From Campanula takesimana (lineage: Eukaryota; Streptophyta; Magnoliopsida; Asterales; Campanulaceae): a stretch of DNA of 64,000 bases. The stretch's first letter is position 1. Each line of letters starts with the position of its first letter. Shown one piece after another: positions 32,983 through 46,715 of this stretch. The notes beneath the pieces are model-generated. The model was not told the DNA's origin. It saw only the letters and a list, made by a program, of their open reading frames with translations, and searched no databases. Position numbers and translations under genes: made by a program. The stretch is from positions 248,001 through 312,000 of the forward strand of contig JAOWBW010000145.1 of the NCBI GenBank assembly GCA_026119855.1. Reading direction: 5' to 3'.

Positions 32983-35900
32983 CTAGGCCCTTGAGAAAGG
33001 CCTATGCCTTATATCATAGCTTCGTTGTTATAGAGATAACAAACCCGATTACTATATCTTTTGCATGTTTATTATAATAATCAATGTCCCTAGCACTTAT
33101 GAAGGGGTAGCATGAGTTTAATGGATAATCATATGATGATTATAGTGCATAGGATGCGGATTAAACTTGTGGGTACTTATTGGAGAACAAGGTACTGGAT
33201 AGACCCATTGTGAGATTTATGTCATGCTCAAATGTCATAATTAAATCTCATAATAGTTATAGCATTTGATATCCTTAGACCTGAGATTATCATAGTCTTC
33301 CACATGATGAACATTATGTTTGACGTACTCAAACGCTACCCTAACCGGCTGTTTATAAAGGCTACGATTGGCATAATCAGATTCATGTAGAGAAGAATGA
33401 TAAGTCAAGATGGGATTTGTCCCTCTCTCAAGAGAGATATCTGCTTGGCCACTCGATGAGTGAGATTGATGATAGTGTATGGCCATACCCAAACGAATTG
33501 ATGTGTTCAATGTCATTTGCTCATATCAATCTACTCGGGATGAGAAAGCATTGGACAACATAAGTTAACGTGGACCATGACTTATGTCCAATATGATATC
33601 GCGTGATAAAGGGATTGTGATATGTTCTATAAGGTAACTTTGGACTTTCAAAGTTGTACTAATTGGGTAGTCATAATGGCTTGCTAGAGTCCGCTTATGA
33701 CTTATGGGTTTTGACTCGATCGAACTCGTTGGCAACTTAGTATAATCCTATTGGGTCACACACAATAGAACATATTGGAAAAGGCGAAAAATCTAGGATT
33801 TTACATACTGACACCGTACGGCTCCTTCATAGGCATACGGCTTTGATATTGCCGTACGGCTGGGGTTCCGACTCTGGTCAGTTTGTTCGGTTTTCTTGTA
33901 CGACAAGGAATCCCGATCCCAAACGAAATTAGGTCAAACCCACCCTCATATAAGATATGCAGCTGGGTTTGACAGCCTCTAATGTTGATTTTAAAAATCA
34001 ATAACCATTTTTTTAGAAAAAATAAAATATATAGTGCTATGATTATTTATTTTGAGATTGAGAATCATCAAAATACAATGATCAATGGAGCAAAATAATT
34101 CTGACGAAGAAATCGTTTCTTCATCAAGACTTGGGTCTAGCAATCAAGATCAAGAAGGTGTTCTTGATATCCGTTAGACGTGTGGATACCGATAGAGGGT
34201 GTTTGCATTAGCACCTTAAAGTCCGTGTTCATGGATGCGATCTTCAAGGGTTAGTTTCTTTCATCTTGTATTTAATCTAATAAACATGCACGGATCCGGG
34301 CTCATGGGTGTTTGATCTTATGTTTATTCCGCTGCGCATGATGCTTCAAAACCCAACAGCAGTATCAGAGCCGCGTTCATCGTTGTTTATTTTAATACAT
34401 CATGTTTAAATTATTTAATTCGATTATATGAATTTTTGCATGATGATAAAGATGAATGTGTGATATGAATTTTATATGCGATATGAAATTTATGAACATG
34501 AATATGAGGATTATGTAATTATTATATTGATGTGATCTATATGAATAATTGCATGTTGGGATTATTAATAAATAATTGGATTATGTGTATTGATAATTTA
34601 GATCTAATTTTTATATGTTATAAATTGTTTATTCATGATATTGGTTAGATCTAATAAAATTCGTAATCTGTAAATTCGTGTTGGTTTAATCTGAGTAATG
34701 CATGAACACGATATTGGGATCGATCGAATTTGAAAATTATGGAAATCTGGGAATCTGTAAATCACATCCATACGGCTCCTTATGGTGCGTACGCCTGGAG
34801 TTTAGCCGTACGGCTGCTTTAGGATTTCTGGCAATTTTGTTTTGTTTTCTGGTTTTTTCTGATTGTTCTGTAAATCGTTTACAAAATTCGAATCAGAAAT
34901 CGAATCTGGTTTCAGATGGCTGGTTTTCAAAACCGTGTTTCTTGAAATATGATTCAATCGAGAAAGTTGCAGAAATCAGAATTCTGAAGAGTTCAGAATT
35001 GTTGTAATTTATGAAATTGATGAGACAATGAATGGTCTTGAAAAAAGTGACCAATCTATACGGGAATGTGGATGTATTTTGGCTTAGTTTCGGCTGTATT
35101 GAGAAGTTACTTGGTTTCTTGATTTTAGTATGGGATTGTGGATGCCTTTTGGCTTAGTTTCGACCGTACGTTTTGTGCTCTCAATTTATAGATGTTCTGT
35201 GGAAACAAAAGGTTTCAGAATTTATCCCTATGAGCAAAGTGCAAATTGTTTGCAAGAGAAGAAAAATAAATTTGGATTAATTCATTGCATGGACCAATGG
35301 AAGGCTTACGCCTTGTTTCTGGGAATGCGAATGAAATATCCAATTTGTAAATTGTTTACAGATGATTTAGATTTCGTCCCCATAAAGCTGCTTCATAATT
35401 AAATCACAAGAGTTTGCTTCTGTTAATTAATTTGATTAGTTAACATCCTTAACATCCTTAATGCAAAGACTATATTATATTATGTTTGACATAATTAAAT
35501 ATATGATGTATGTCTCTGTGTAAATGAACCTTCATCAAAATTTTAAGTTTTATGCCACCCACTATTTAAACACTTTTGAAGTACCTTGATCATTTCGGTG
35601 TGGTTTATCTGCCAAAGCAGGGCACATCATTCTATCATTGAGAAACAAGATGAGGCAAATGTTGTCTATACGTTTAAAGTGGTCAAACTTAATTAGGCTA
35701 TCATAACGGTTATGGGCCTAAGGCATAAGATGGGATTAAAACATGTAAGACATAAGATGTCACAAATCTCATAAAGGATCTAAGAGTCACATGTGATGAA
35801 ATTGATAAGGAGTTATCTACCTATATAACTTGGTTTTGAGGTTCATGCCAAAGCAGACTCACAAATCAAGTGAAATATGGATCTTAGCCCATTTAAATAA

Positions 35901-37296
35901 TATTATACAAGAGTTGTATTTGAAGGTGTATAATTTAGTGGGAGTATTTATGAAATACATTATTTATCTCTAAATGATAATGGTATAAAATATATGTGTA
36001 TATTTATTTGCATATTTGTGTAGAATGTTTGAAACTATAATCATGTTTAATTATTGCAATTGACCTCACTTAAAGAGAATGAGATTAACTTCCTTGACCT
36101 AGTCATGAGCTTAAGAATCGTTCTAAAGCAAGAACGGAAGTTATGAATTCTTAATAAATCTTATTCCTAATAAACCTAATACCTTAAGGACGGACATAGA
36201 CATTAATTAGATACATGTGGATGAATCTATGGATGTCAATTGTCCTGCGACTTGCTACCATATATTTAGAACTTAAGAAGTTTCTGAAATATGTGGATGC
36301 TTATGTGATAAGCAATCGGGTAGGAAGCGTTCCTACAAGCAAGAAAGGCAAGTAAAGTTTGAGATTGATTAGAGCCTTACATTCATGTGATGAATGAAAG
36401 GCATGTTAATAAGTTCTCATGTTTTGAACATGGAGATACATATTAATTACCTTAATTGGCTGGTTATCAAGTTAGTTTGGAACTAACAAACATATTTGAT
36501 ATTAATTCATAAGCGACATTTGATGTTTAAAATGCTATGTCTTAATATCAAATGGAAACCTTCTCAAACTCCAAAGGTTAATAAAGAATAAGGATTTAAA
36601 AATAAAGGCAAGACAAGAGTTGTCAAGCTTAAAAGAAATATTTGTGGCTAAATCTAAAATCCTGAGATGTAATTGCTACTATGGAAATATGATTGACCAT
36701 TGGATAATTACAGTTTGAATCAAAAGATCAAAAGGAAGGGTAGTTGGACTACCACTTCAAGTATTTATGTTTATCTTTCTACATCTAAGTTCTTGGGTAT
36801 TGGATACCGGATATGGATCCCACATTTGTATGAATGTGTAAGACTTGAGAAATAGAAAGACTACTTAAGGAAGGTAAAGATTAACATATGTGGTAATAAT
36901 GATGCAAATGTTGCAACATTAATCATAGGAACTTGTGAAGTGTCTTTACCTAGTGGGTTCATATTTGTTTTGAACAAATGTTGTGATGTTCCTACTTTAA
37001 GTAGAAATATTATTTTGGTTTCTTCATTAGAAGATTAAGGATGTTTCTTATTTCGAATAAGAAAGTGTTACATTAAAATGATTTGCTTTATTGTACTGCT
37101 AATCATATAATGGGACTTTATATCCTTATCTTAGAAGAACAAAATAATGAGTATAACATAAATAATGGAAATCTGAATCTAAGGATGTAAGCGTTACATT
37201 CTTAAAGCATTGATGTCTATATCAATGATAAGAAACACATATCTAAAATTTCATGGGATGGAGTTTTAAATTCGCATGATTTCGAATCATGTGATA
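32983..37296 (+). mobile_element. Element H: decayed Ty1/copia-type element, left part
   Basis: The 5' LTR ends CAAAACCCAACA at 34358, and a primer-site-like GCAGTATCAGAGCC follows (34359-34372). The left edge of the LTR is not resolved. The leader and gag region (34373-36780) is decayed, and coding traces of pol begin near 36790. A MITE interrupts it at 37299, and the coding trace resumes in the same frame at 63940. The LTR and leader carry palindromic GCCGTACGGC-type boxes (33816, 33852, 34771, 34806). It is older than everything nested in it. Confidence 0.65.
36790..37296 (+). pseudogene. Copia pol remnant (protease and pre-integrase region), element H
   Basis: WVLDTGYGSHICMNV at 36793-36837 has the copia protease motif DTG and is followed by a TAA. 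SLPSGFIFVLNKCCDVPTLS near 36950-37010 is the conserved part after the protease in plant copia elements. Just before the MITE, NSHDFESCD belongs to the pre-integrase region. Stops and shifts interrupt the frame. Confidence 0.75.
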
Positions 37297-37310
37297 TACT
37301 CCCTCCGTCC

Positions 37311-37680
37311 TGTAGATACCCCGGGGGACCACGGCTTGGCTAGAGCGGGTGAGTTACCTAGGATGTCTACTTGATTTTAAGAGTCGCCACCTATGTTTTA
37401 GAGGAACATAAGAAAAACCTAAAAAGAGCCAATTTTATATACAAAACCAGAGATTCGGGAAAAGATGGGTTCGGGGGTTAGGTGACGGAGTGGGAAGTAC
37501 TTAAACACCCACTCCGCCCCGCTTACGCGGGTCTTGCTACTTTTGGTGTTCTAATGCTAAATATCCTTCAATTTAATGATAAGAGAAATGTGCTAACAAT
37601 TATAATGAAAAGAAAGGGGAAATTTATAGAGGAAAAATAAAGGAGAATTGCTTATTTATTGATTTATACTAAAGATTACA
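37311..37680 (-). mobile_element. Left LTR of element B, outer part
   Basis: It starts TGTAGATACCCCGGGGGACC and matches 62351-62720 almost exactly. Element C interrupts it after TTACA (37676-37680). Confidence 0.92.
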
Positions 37681-40600
37681 TGTCACGACCCGAAAACTAG
37701 GCTCTATTTTATTAGTAATAAATAATTATTATTTATTTATTTGCTTAATTATTTATTTAAATTATTATTTAATTAATAATTTATGTGTGCATTTTATGTG
37801 TTATAATAAATTATGACTAGCATTTTATTTGGGTCATTTGTGCTAGTGTAGAAGTGTTGAGTCTTAGTTGTTAGTGGGGAGTTTAAGATTATTGTGTTAG
37901 TGTGTAGGGGAGGGGGTCTATGTGTAAATTCTCTAATCATCCTACTTACATCCTCTTTTCCCCTCCTTCTCCCTCACTTCTCATCTCTCTCTCCCAGCAC
38001 ACACACTCTCTCTCTCCTTCCATAGAAATGGGTAAGTTTCTCTCTACCTTCTCTCTACATTTCCATCATCTTCCTCTCATTATTTCTCATTTCTTAAAAC
38101 ATGAATCTTGTTTGGATTGTCGATAGGATCGTAGAAATCCAAAAATATTCGAATTCCGGCAACTTTGAGAAAATCCGGTTAAGTTACTTTTCCCCCATTT
38201 ATGTTAAAAATGCTCATCTTTAACACTATTGATGTTCTTGTTGATATCTATGTCATTTTGGTTGAGTTTAGAATTTATTTGGAATTTATTTTGGCTTTGA
38301 ATAAAAATGGTGATTTTGTTGAATGTTGGGATTTAATCTTGATTTTGGTTGTTATATGAGTTCTTTTAGACCTATAAGTTGCTCTAGTACCTTAGTATGC
38401 TAGTTAGGAGTGTTGGATTTTGGTTTAGTTTTGGTTTGGGTTGAAAATGGAAGAACCCAGTTCATCCCTCCCGATTTCCGGCAGACCAGAGGGTTGGGCG
38501 ACCGCCCAAAATATGGTGGGCGACCGCACATCTATCTGAAAGGTTTTGTTCTTGGTTGATGGCTTTTTGTGCGATCGCACAGACTCGAGTGGGCGGCCGC
38601 ACAGTACCTCTGAAGGTTTTCATTTGTTATTTTGTGTGATTGAAGAATGCGTTTTGGTCTAAGTCTTGGGTGTCCTTCTAGTCGACCTTAGTGAACATTG
38701 TAGTACACTCTAGTGATAGAATTGGGTCATTTGTGATTAAGTTTGTGTTGTGAAATTTAGTTTTATGTTCTTTAATAACTTTGGGATTATTTGGGTTTTA
38801 GAGGCACATGAATTGAGTTTTCTTGTCTTTAAATGTTAGGATAGAAGTATATATAGGTACTCCTAAGTTTTGGAACGAAAGGAGTGAAATTCGGAGCTAA
38901 AACAGGGATTTTTCTTAATGTCCGGCCGAACACTTTATAAAAATTGTCCGTTTACGTTCAATCTTCCGGATACCATAACTTCTTCGTACGGACTCCGTTT
39001 TAGACGTGTAAACTATCGTTGGAAATCTCTTTTCAAGTACTACGCAATAGTTATATTGGCCGCATGGTTCCAGATCAGAATGGTTGTATCATTGTTGAAG
39101 TTTAAGATCAAGGTGTAGTCTCGGTCTAGGTTCCATAGTACTATTCTAGTTGGCTTAGTTGGGCACCGTGGAACACTTTAGTAATTAAAATTGGTTCCTT
39201 TGTGAACAATGGCGTTAGGTAATTTGATCAAGTATTGTTTGGGAATGTTTGGGGCATATTATGATGTGTTCGTGATTGTTCCAGTCGAATTGATTTTTGA
39301 GTATGACTTGGTCTAGGTTTTAGGCGATGTCCTACAGTACCTAGAGGGTTGTTATTGAGAACCAAAGAGAAGGGTTTAGTCCGGTCGTGATCATGTTCTA
39401 ATAAGTGTAACCTTTTGGATCCGTTTGGGGTGTTTAGAATTGGTTCGTTATGAACGGAGGTAAAGCGTGAATTGGCAATTGGGTACCACGGTTTGATTAA
39501 CCTTAAGGTGTATTCATTCTGATTTCCTACTTTGGAATTCCAGATGTGATGAGATGGTTGAGTTCATAGTCCTAGTACATCCTTATGAGTAAACGTTTAG
39601 GATAATTTTGAGTTATAGTCGTTGTACTATTTGTGAGCGACCGCTTGGGTTGTGTTCCTCATGAGTAACTTGTGGGTATCATGTTTGGAATGTATCTGGT
39701 ATGGTTCCTCTTTATGGAATTATCGTATTCTAATAATCATTGTTGTTGAGCTCTTTATGAGAAATTCCGTTTATCGTTGTTGTGCTCTTTATGAGAAATT
39801 CTGTTTATCGTTGTTGTGCTCTTCATGAGAAACTCTTGTTATCGTTGTTGTTAAACTCTTCATGAGTAACCGTTGCATCTTTATGGTGATTAATTGGTAT
39901 AGTTCCCTACTTTGGAACCCTAAGTTGTTTAATTAAGCTAGTATTTATTACTTAGCATTTATTTGAAAGCCCAGCTGGCATATTTGTTGCATCGGGCGAT
40001 GGGAAAGATTATAATGGCAAAGCCAAGTCCATTATAATGTTGACCATTGTTTTGCCCATTATTTACCCCTTTTCCAGATTGGCCTTGGAAGAGATGAGTT
40101 AGCTTCCTTTGTGAATGTATCTAGCTACCGAGCATGACTTTGTGGCATGGCTCTTGTCCTTTGTGACACTCTTATGGTTATTGTTCCGGTACCGGGGGGT
40201 TTTCTCTTCAGCTTTTATTCTACTATGAAGATGGCTTGATGGGTTGATTGATTGATTGGTCGGTTCTGACCGGGGTTCTATTCGGTGGTTATACTGCTGT
40301 TGTTGCTTTGTTGATCGGTTGAAGCTGCGCAGCGATTGTTCTATCAGTTTGGTGAAACCTTGGCTAAGTATCCTTTGTTACGTGTTTATTTCAGTCTTAT
40401 GTTCTGCATGATGAGTTATTCGTTATTTCCAACTGGTATGGGACAGTTGGCGATAGGGAGCTTTCTCATTTGTTGTTACGTGATTTACTTGTTCAGTTAT
40501 CGTTGATTTGCATGATATTATGCCATGTAGATGCATTTAGTAACTTACTGAGATTTTATCTCACTCCGTTTCTTGTTTCAAATTGTTTTTCCTTAACCCC

Positions 40601-40947
40601 CCCAGGAAAGCAAGTGGTAGCGTTGTGAGGTCCATTGTAGCGGGAATCTTCTGAGCAGGTTGATCGTAATTGGGATAGTTGCTCTTCGGAGCCTTTATGT
40701 ATTTTATTGTGGGTTCGTAGTCGTTCAGTGTTTTGTATATACGGTTGTACTTTGAGTATTTTTGTTAATAGTTGTTTTTGCTTCCGCATTTGTTTCTAGT
40801 CTCCGAGTTAATCTCGTTGAGGTGTTGTTTGATGGTATTGGTTTATAGTTGAATTCACGCGCCCGGTTTGGTATATTACATTTTGGAGATGTACTTTATG
40901 TAAAAAAAAAATTATTTATGGATTTTTAAGATTTCCGGGGCGTGACA
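37681..40947 (+). mobile_element. 5' LTR of element C (3267 bp)
   Basis: The LTR is unusually long. It contains four GC-rich palindromic or half-palindromic boxes in 38495-38603: TGGGCGACCGCCCA, TGGGCGACCGCACA, GTGCGATCGCAC and GTGGGCGGCCGCAC. It also has a short repeat CTCTTTATGAGAAATTC with variants (39750-39870) and a C tract near 40597-40603. Confidence 0.92.
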
Positions 40948-40952
40948 GTTGG

Positions 40953-43070
40953 TGTCGCGACCCCGGACCCCGCGGGCCCGAGACCGCGATCTGGACGTCG
41001 ACTCTAAAACCAAAACTGAGAAATACTGAAGTTAAAAATTTCATTTGATACCCAAAGGTAGAGATCCAAAGTTTTACAAAACCAAGTTTGATAAAAGTCA
41101 ATTACAACCATCATAAACTTCCACAAGTTTATGCCCAACAAAATACAATTATACAATTCTTAGTGACGTCATTGTTTGGTACAGCTACCCAAAAACGGCT
41201 ACACATTTACATAATGTAAACCAACCTATATCAACCTTCCCCAAAAGAATGGATCCACACTCGACGTCCTCTTTCTCGTGATCAGCGAGACTAATCCTTA
41301 GCACCTGGGGGGGGGGTTAAGGAAAAACAAAGATAAAAGAAAAGGGGGTGAGATAAATCTCAATAAGTTACTAATGCAACTACATGACATGCTATGATGC
41401 AAGAAGCAATAAGCAATAATAAATATCACATAGCACGTAGCATTTATCACATAACAGATAGCAGCGGAAATAAACACATAACAAAGGATATAGCCAAGGT
41501 TTTCCAAACCGGAACATCCAAATAAAGGATCGCTGCGCAGCTTCAATAATCAACAAATCATCATCTTCATAATAGCATGAAAGCCGAAGAGAAAACCCCG
41601 GTACCGGAACCAATAACCAATGAAATGTCACAAGGGACGGGAGACATGCCACAAAGTCATGCTCCAAGTAGCTAAAATGCACACAAAGGAGCTAGCTCTT
41701 CTCACATCCAAGGCCAATCTGGAGGAGGGTAATAATGGGGCAAAACAATGGTCAACATCACAATGGACTTGGCCGTGCCAGCATAACGTTTCGCATCACC
41801 CAAACACACACAAAATACCAGCTGGACTTTCACGTAAAGGCTAAGTAATAAAATACTAGCACGATAAACAACGAAGGATTCCAAAGTAGGGAATCATGCC
41901 AAATAATCACCAAGAAGATGAAATGAACCAACAATACACAATAAAGGTGCTTCAAAATCCCAATTAACCATTAATGAATTCCAAACACAAACTTGATCAC
42001 AAGGGACCCAATTCTATCACTAAAGGGTACTACAATGTTCACTAAGGTCAACTAGAAGAACACCCAAGATTTGGGTCAAAACGCATTCTTCAATCACACA
42101 AACCAACAAAATGAAAACCTTCAGAGGACTGTGCGGCCGCCCAAACGGGACTGTGCGGTTGCCCAACGAGGCCCTCAACCAAGCACAAAAGCTTTCAGAA
42201 AGATGCGCGGTCGCCCAGACAATTTTGGGCGGTCGCCCAATACTCCGGAATTGCCAGAAACCGGGAAGAACAACATGGGTTCTTCCATTTTAAAACCCAA
42301 AACACATTTCACCCAAAATCCAACCTTCCAACTAGTATACTAATGTACCAACACAACTAATGAGTCTAAAAAGACTCATACAACAACATTTAACAACCAA
42401 AATCAAGAATCAAACCCAACATTCAAGATTTCACCATTTTTGATCAAAACCCAAAATAAATTCTCAATAAATTCAAAACCCAACCAAACTTCAAATATAA
42501 CACATCAAACATTATCTAAACATGATATGAACATTTTAGCATTAAAATGGGAGAAAAGTAACTTACTTGAAAATAATGAAAGTTGACGGAATTCGATTCT
42601 TTTTTATTCTACGCGATCCTATCGACGATCTAAACAATGTTCACGTTTTAAGAAATGAGAGATTATGAGAGGAAGATGGAGAAAATGAAGAGAGAAGTAA
42701 AGGAAGAAAACTTACCCAAAAAGTGGAGAGAGAGAGAGTTTCCAGGGAGAGAGAGGGAGGTGGAGTGAGAAGATGAAAGAGTAGGGTGAGGGAGGTGAGT
42801 AGGGAGAAGATGAAGATGGAAAAGTTACACCTAGCCCCCTTCCCCCACTAACTAGCACAATTACTTACACTCTCGACTAACAATTAAGACTCAACACTTC
42901 CACACTAGCCCAAATAACTCGAATAAAATACTAGGCATAATTATTATAACACATAAATTGCACACATAAATATTTAAATAAATAATTATTTAAATAAATA
43001 ATTAAGCAAATAAATAAATAATAATTATTTAATTACTAATAAAATAGAGCCTAGGTTTCGGGTCGTGACA
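40953..43070 (-). mobile_element. 3' LTR of element D (2118 bp)
   Basis: It matches 47700-49817 with only scattered single-base differences. It contains the box cluster TGCGGCCGCCCA, TGCGGTTGCCCA, GCGGTCGCCCA and TGGGCGGTCGCCCA in 42129-42243, and a poly-G tract (41306-41315) equivalent to the C tract of the element C LTR. Frames such as 41298-41546 and 41392-41682 recur in the other LTR only because the LTRs are copies. Confidence 0.93.
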
Positions 43071-43085
43071 TTCACTCTCCCTTAA
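43071..43085 (-). other. Polypurine tract of element D
   Basis: TTAAGGGAGAGTGAA on the minus strand, immediately before the 3' LTR. Elements C and E have AAGGGGGAGTGA at this place. Confidence 0.8.
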
Positions 43086-43119
43086 AGAAAATTCGACCCG
43101 AATTTTAACGAGACTTACC

Positions 43120-46100
43120 TTAAACAAAAAGCCACGGAAATTTCCTCTCGATCTCATCACGGAGCTCCCACGTCGACTCCTCGATATTATGATTCCTCCA
43201 AAGAACTCTAACCAACGCGATGCTTTTGTTCCTCAACTCTTGGACTTTAGAATCTAGAATCCGAACCGGTCGTTCCTCATAAGTCATGTCGGGCTCAATA
43301 TCCTCCGGTATCCTCGGTAACACGTGAGACGGATCATGAACATACTTCCGAAGCATAGAAACGTGGAACACGTTGTGCAACCGGTCCAAAGATGGCGGTA
43401 ACGCAAGTCGATACGCAAGGAGTCCAACCATTCCCAAAATCTCAAACGGACCAATAAACCTCGGAGCCAATTTACCTTTCTTCCCAAACCTACGAATACC
43501 CACCTTCGGAGACACTTTCAAGAATACCAAATCACCAATCTGAAAACTAAGATCTCGCCTTCGGTTGTCTGCGTAGCTCTTATGTCGATTCTGGGCTGTC
43601 TTCAATCTATCCCGGATAACTCTAACCCTTTCAACTGAATCCCGAAGCAAATCAATACCCACGATCTTCGCTTCACCAACCTCATCCCAACAAATAGGCG
43701 ATCTACACTTCCTTCCATACAAGGCCTCAAATGGTGCCATCTCGATACTAGCCTGATAACTGTTGTTGTAAGAGAATTCCACTAACGGTAGGTGCGAATC
43801 CCAAGAATCGGAAAAGTCTATCGAACACGCTCGCAACATATCCTCCAAAATCTGAATAGTCCTCTCGGATTGACCATCGGTCTGAGGATGAAAAGCTGTA
43901 CTAAATCGCAAATCTGTACCCAAAGCTTCTTGAAACGCCTTCCAGAATCTAGAAGTAAACCTCGGGTCTCGATCTGACACGATGCTAACCGGAACCCCAT
44001 GCAATCTAACGATCTCATCAATATAAAGGGTCGCAAGCTTCTCCATCGAATACCTGATGTCAATAGGCAAGAAATGGGCACTCTTGGTCAATCTATCCAC
44101 TATTACCCAAACGCTGTCATACTTCCTACGGGTACGAGGTAGTCCCGTAACGAAATCCATAGTCACATGCTCCCATTTCCACTCGGGAATCTCTAACGGC
44201 TGAAGTAATCCCGCGGGTCTCTGATGCTCGGCTTTGACCTGCTGACACGTTAGACACTTCGACACATACTCGGCTATTTCCCTTTTCATATTAATCCACC
44301 AAAATTGTTGCTTCAAATCCTGATACATCTTCGTACTACCCGGATGAATAGTATACCTCGATTTGTGACCCTCATCAAGAACTCTCTGTTTAATTCCATC
44401 AACATCCGGAACACACAAACGACCACGAAAAGTCAACACTCCACTCGAGCTCAATGAAAAATCCTCGAAATTCTTCTCCTTCAATTTACCCATTATCTTC
44501 ACCAACTCGGGATCTTCTTTCTGAGCTTCCTTTATCCTCTGAATTAGGGTCGGAGACACCCTAATATTCGCAAAAATAGCCCCATGTCTCGATTCACGAG
44601 GAGACCAATCTCGAACATCCTCAAGCATTTTCCATTCACGGACCATCATCGAAGCCACATAAGATTTTCTACTAATCGCATCGGCTACCACATTCGCCTT
44701 TCCCGGATGATAAGAAATCGTACAATCATAATCCTTCAATAATTCCATCCATCGACGCTGTCGGTTGTTCAATTCCTTCTGAGAGAATAGGTACTTCAAA
44801 CTCTTGTGATCCGTAAAAATCTCAAACTTTGCCCCATAAAGGTAGTGCCTCCACTTGTGCAACGCAAAGACAATAGCCGCTAACTCCATATCATGAGTCG
44901 GGTAATTCTATTCACTAGGGGTCAACTTCCTCGAAGCATAAGCAATTACTTTCCCATTCTGCATCAACACACAACCCAAACCCTCTTTCGAAGCATCACT
45001 GTAAATCACTAGGCCATCGCTCCCATTAGGCAAACTCAAGATTGGTGCGGTAGTCAACCTCTTCTTTAATTCCTCGAAACTCTTGTCATATTTCTCGGTC
45101 CACACAAACGGAACATTCTTCCGGGTCAACTGAGTCATCGGAGTAGCAATCCTCGAAAACCCCTCAATAAATCTTCGGTAATAACCGGCTAAACCAAGGA
45201 AGCTTCTAATCTCTGTCACTGATTCGGGTCTCTTCCAATCCACTATAGCCTCTATCTTTGAAGGATCCACAGAAATCCCGTCTTTCGAAATCACATGGCC
45301 CAGAAATGACACCTTCTCGAGCCAAATTCGCATTTACTAAACTTCGCAAATAATTTCTCCCTCGTAAGAACGGATAAAACTGTCCTCAAGTGCTGCTCGT
45401 GCTCCTCTCGGGATTTCGAATAAACAAGAATGTCGTCGATGAAGACTACCATGAACGAATCAAGATAGGGATGGAAAACTCGGTTCATCAAATCCATAAA
45501 CACGGCCGGCGCGTTAGTCAACCCAAACGGCATCACCAAGAACTCATAATGCCCATAACGAGTGCGAAAGGCAGTCTTCGGAATATCCTCCGATCGAACC
45601 CTCAACTGATGGTACCCACTCCTCAAATCAAGTTTAGAGAAAACCACGGACCCTTGAAGCTGATCAAACAAATCGTCAATATGGGGTAGAGGATACTTAT
45701 TCTTCACCGTAACCTGATTCAACTTCCGGTAATCTATACACAATCTCAACGAACCATCTTTCTTCCGCACGAACAAAACCGGTGCTCCCCACGGGGAAAC
45801 ACTAGGGCGGATAAATCATCGATCAAGCAACTCTTGCAACTGAACCTTTAATTCCTTCAACTCTGCGGGAGCTAACCTATAAGGTGCTTTCGAAATCGGA
45901 GCCGTACCCGGCAAAAGATCTATACAAAACTCTATCTCACGATCGGGAGGCATATCATACTCGGTAGAGAAAACATCGGGAAATTCCCGAACTACCCGAA
46001 CACTATCCAAACTAGGGGATTCTTTCCTAGTATCAAGAACACTAGCCAAATACCCCTCACAACCACTATGCAATAATTTTCTCGCTTTCATAAACGAAAT

Positions 46101-46652
46101 TAAGCGAACCCTTCTACTCAGAGGACTAGCCTCAAACACAAATTTAGGCACATCGGGAATAGAAAAAGTAACAGTTTTCTTACGGCAATCAACGGAAGCA
46201 TGAAACTTGCACAACCAATCCATACCCAAAATGACATCAAAGTCTTGGATAGGAAGAACTACCAAATCCGCACAAAGGACTCGACCACAAATAACCACAT
46301 CACAAGCACGAAAGACTCGATCAGAAATCAAGCATTCTCCTATAGGGGTCGACACCTCTAGCACGTACGGTAAAGACTCGAATGCAGCATTTAACATGGA
46401 AGCAAATTGCACAGAAATGTATGAATGAGATGATCCTGGATCTACTAACGCTCGTGCGCTCACATTAGACACAGAAACAATACCTCCAATAACGGATGGA
46501 TCATCGGTAGCTTGTTGTTGATTCATGGCAAATCCTCTTCCTTGGACTTTGGGCTTCCCGGTAGCATCCCTTTTCTGACCTTGATTATTACCAACTCCTG
46601 ACCCGGATGCTTTTCCTCTACCTCTCGGGCAATCTTTCACAAAGTGACCCAT
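43120..46652 (-). pseudogene. pol of element D (protease, RT, RNase H, integrase, chromodomain-type end)
   Basis: The frame continues from gag. Protease: ALVDPGSSHSYIS, then FDVILGMDWL. Reverse transcriptase: YRKLNQVTVKNKYPLP, LDLRSGYHQLRV and the catalytic FIDDILVYS. RNase H: VIYSDASKEGLGCVLM, FTDHKSLKYL and YHPGKANVVADAISRK. Integrase: an H...H...CLTCQ zinc region, core Asp in MDFVTGLP, second Asp in IVSDRDPRFTS, Glu in TDGQSERTIQILED. C-terminus: VFHVSMLRKYVHDPSHVL and NHNIEESTWELRDEIERK. The last 589 codons (44889-43120) are unbroken. Lesions are TGA at 45818-45816 (Gly expected in LLDRGFIRP), loss of one T near 45323 (after KCEF), and TAG at 44910-44908 (after LTPSE). These few lesions make it inactive as it stands. 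Confidence 0.93.
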
Positions 46653-46715
46653 TTGACCACAATTGGTGCACCTTCCTTGCTTCTTCCAACAACGGTCTTC
46701 AGAATGACCTTCCTT

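Noticed and set aside
34702..35402. Frames of 101 and 90 codons in element H
   Set aside because: They overlap the leader and decayed gag region, and neither shows copia Gag motifs or a zinc knuckle. They are kept only as part of element H.
41298..41682. Hydrophobic frames on the minus strand, repeated at 48045-48429
   Set aside because: They recur only because both are copies of the element D LTR. No conserved domain or start context supports them.
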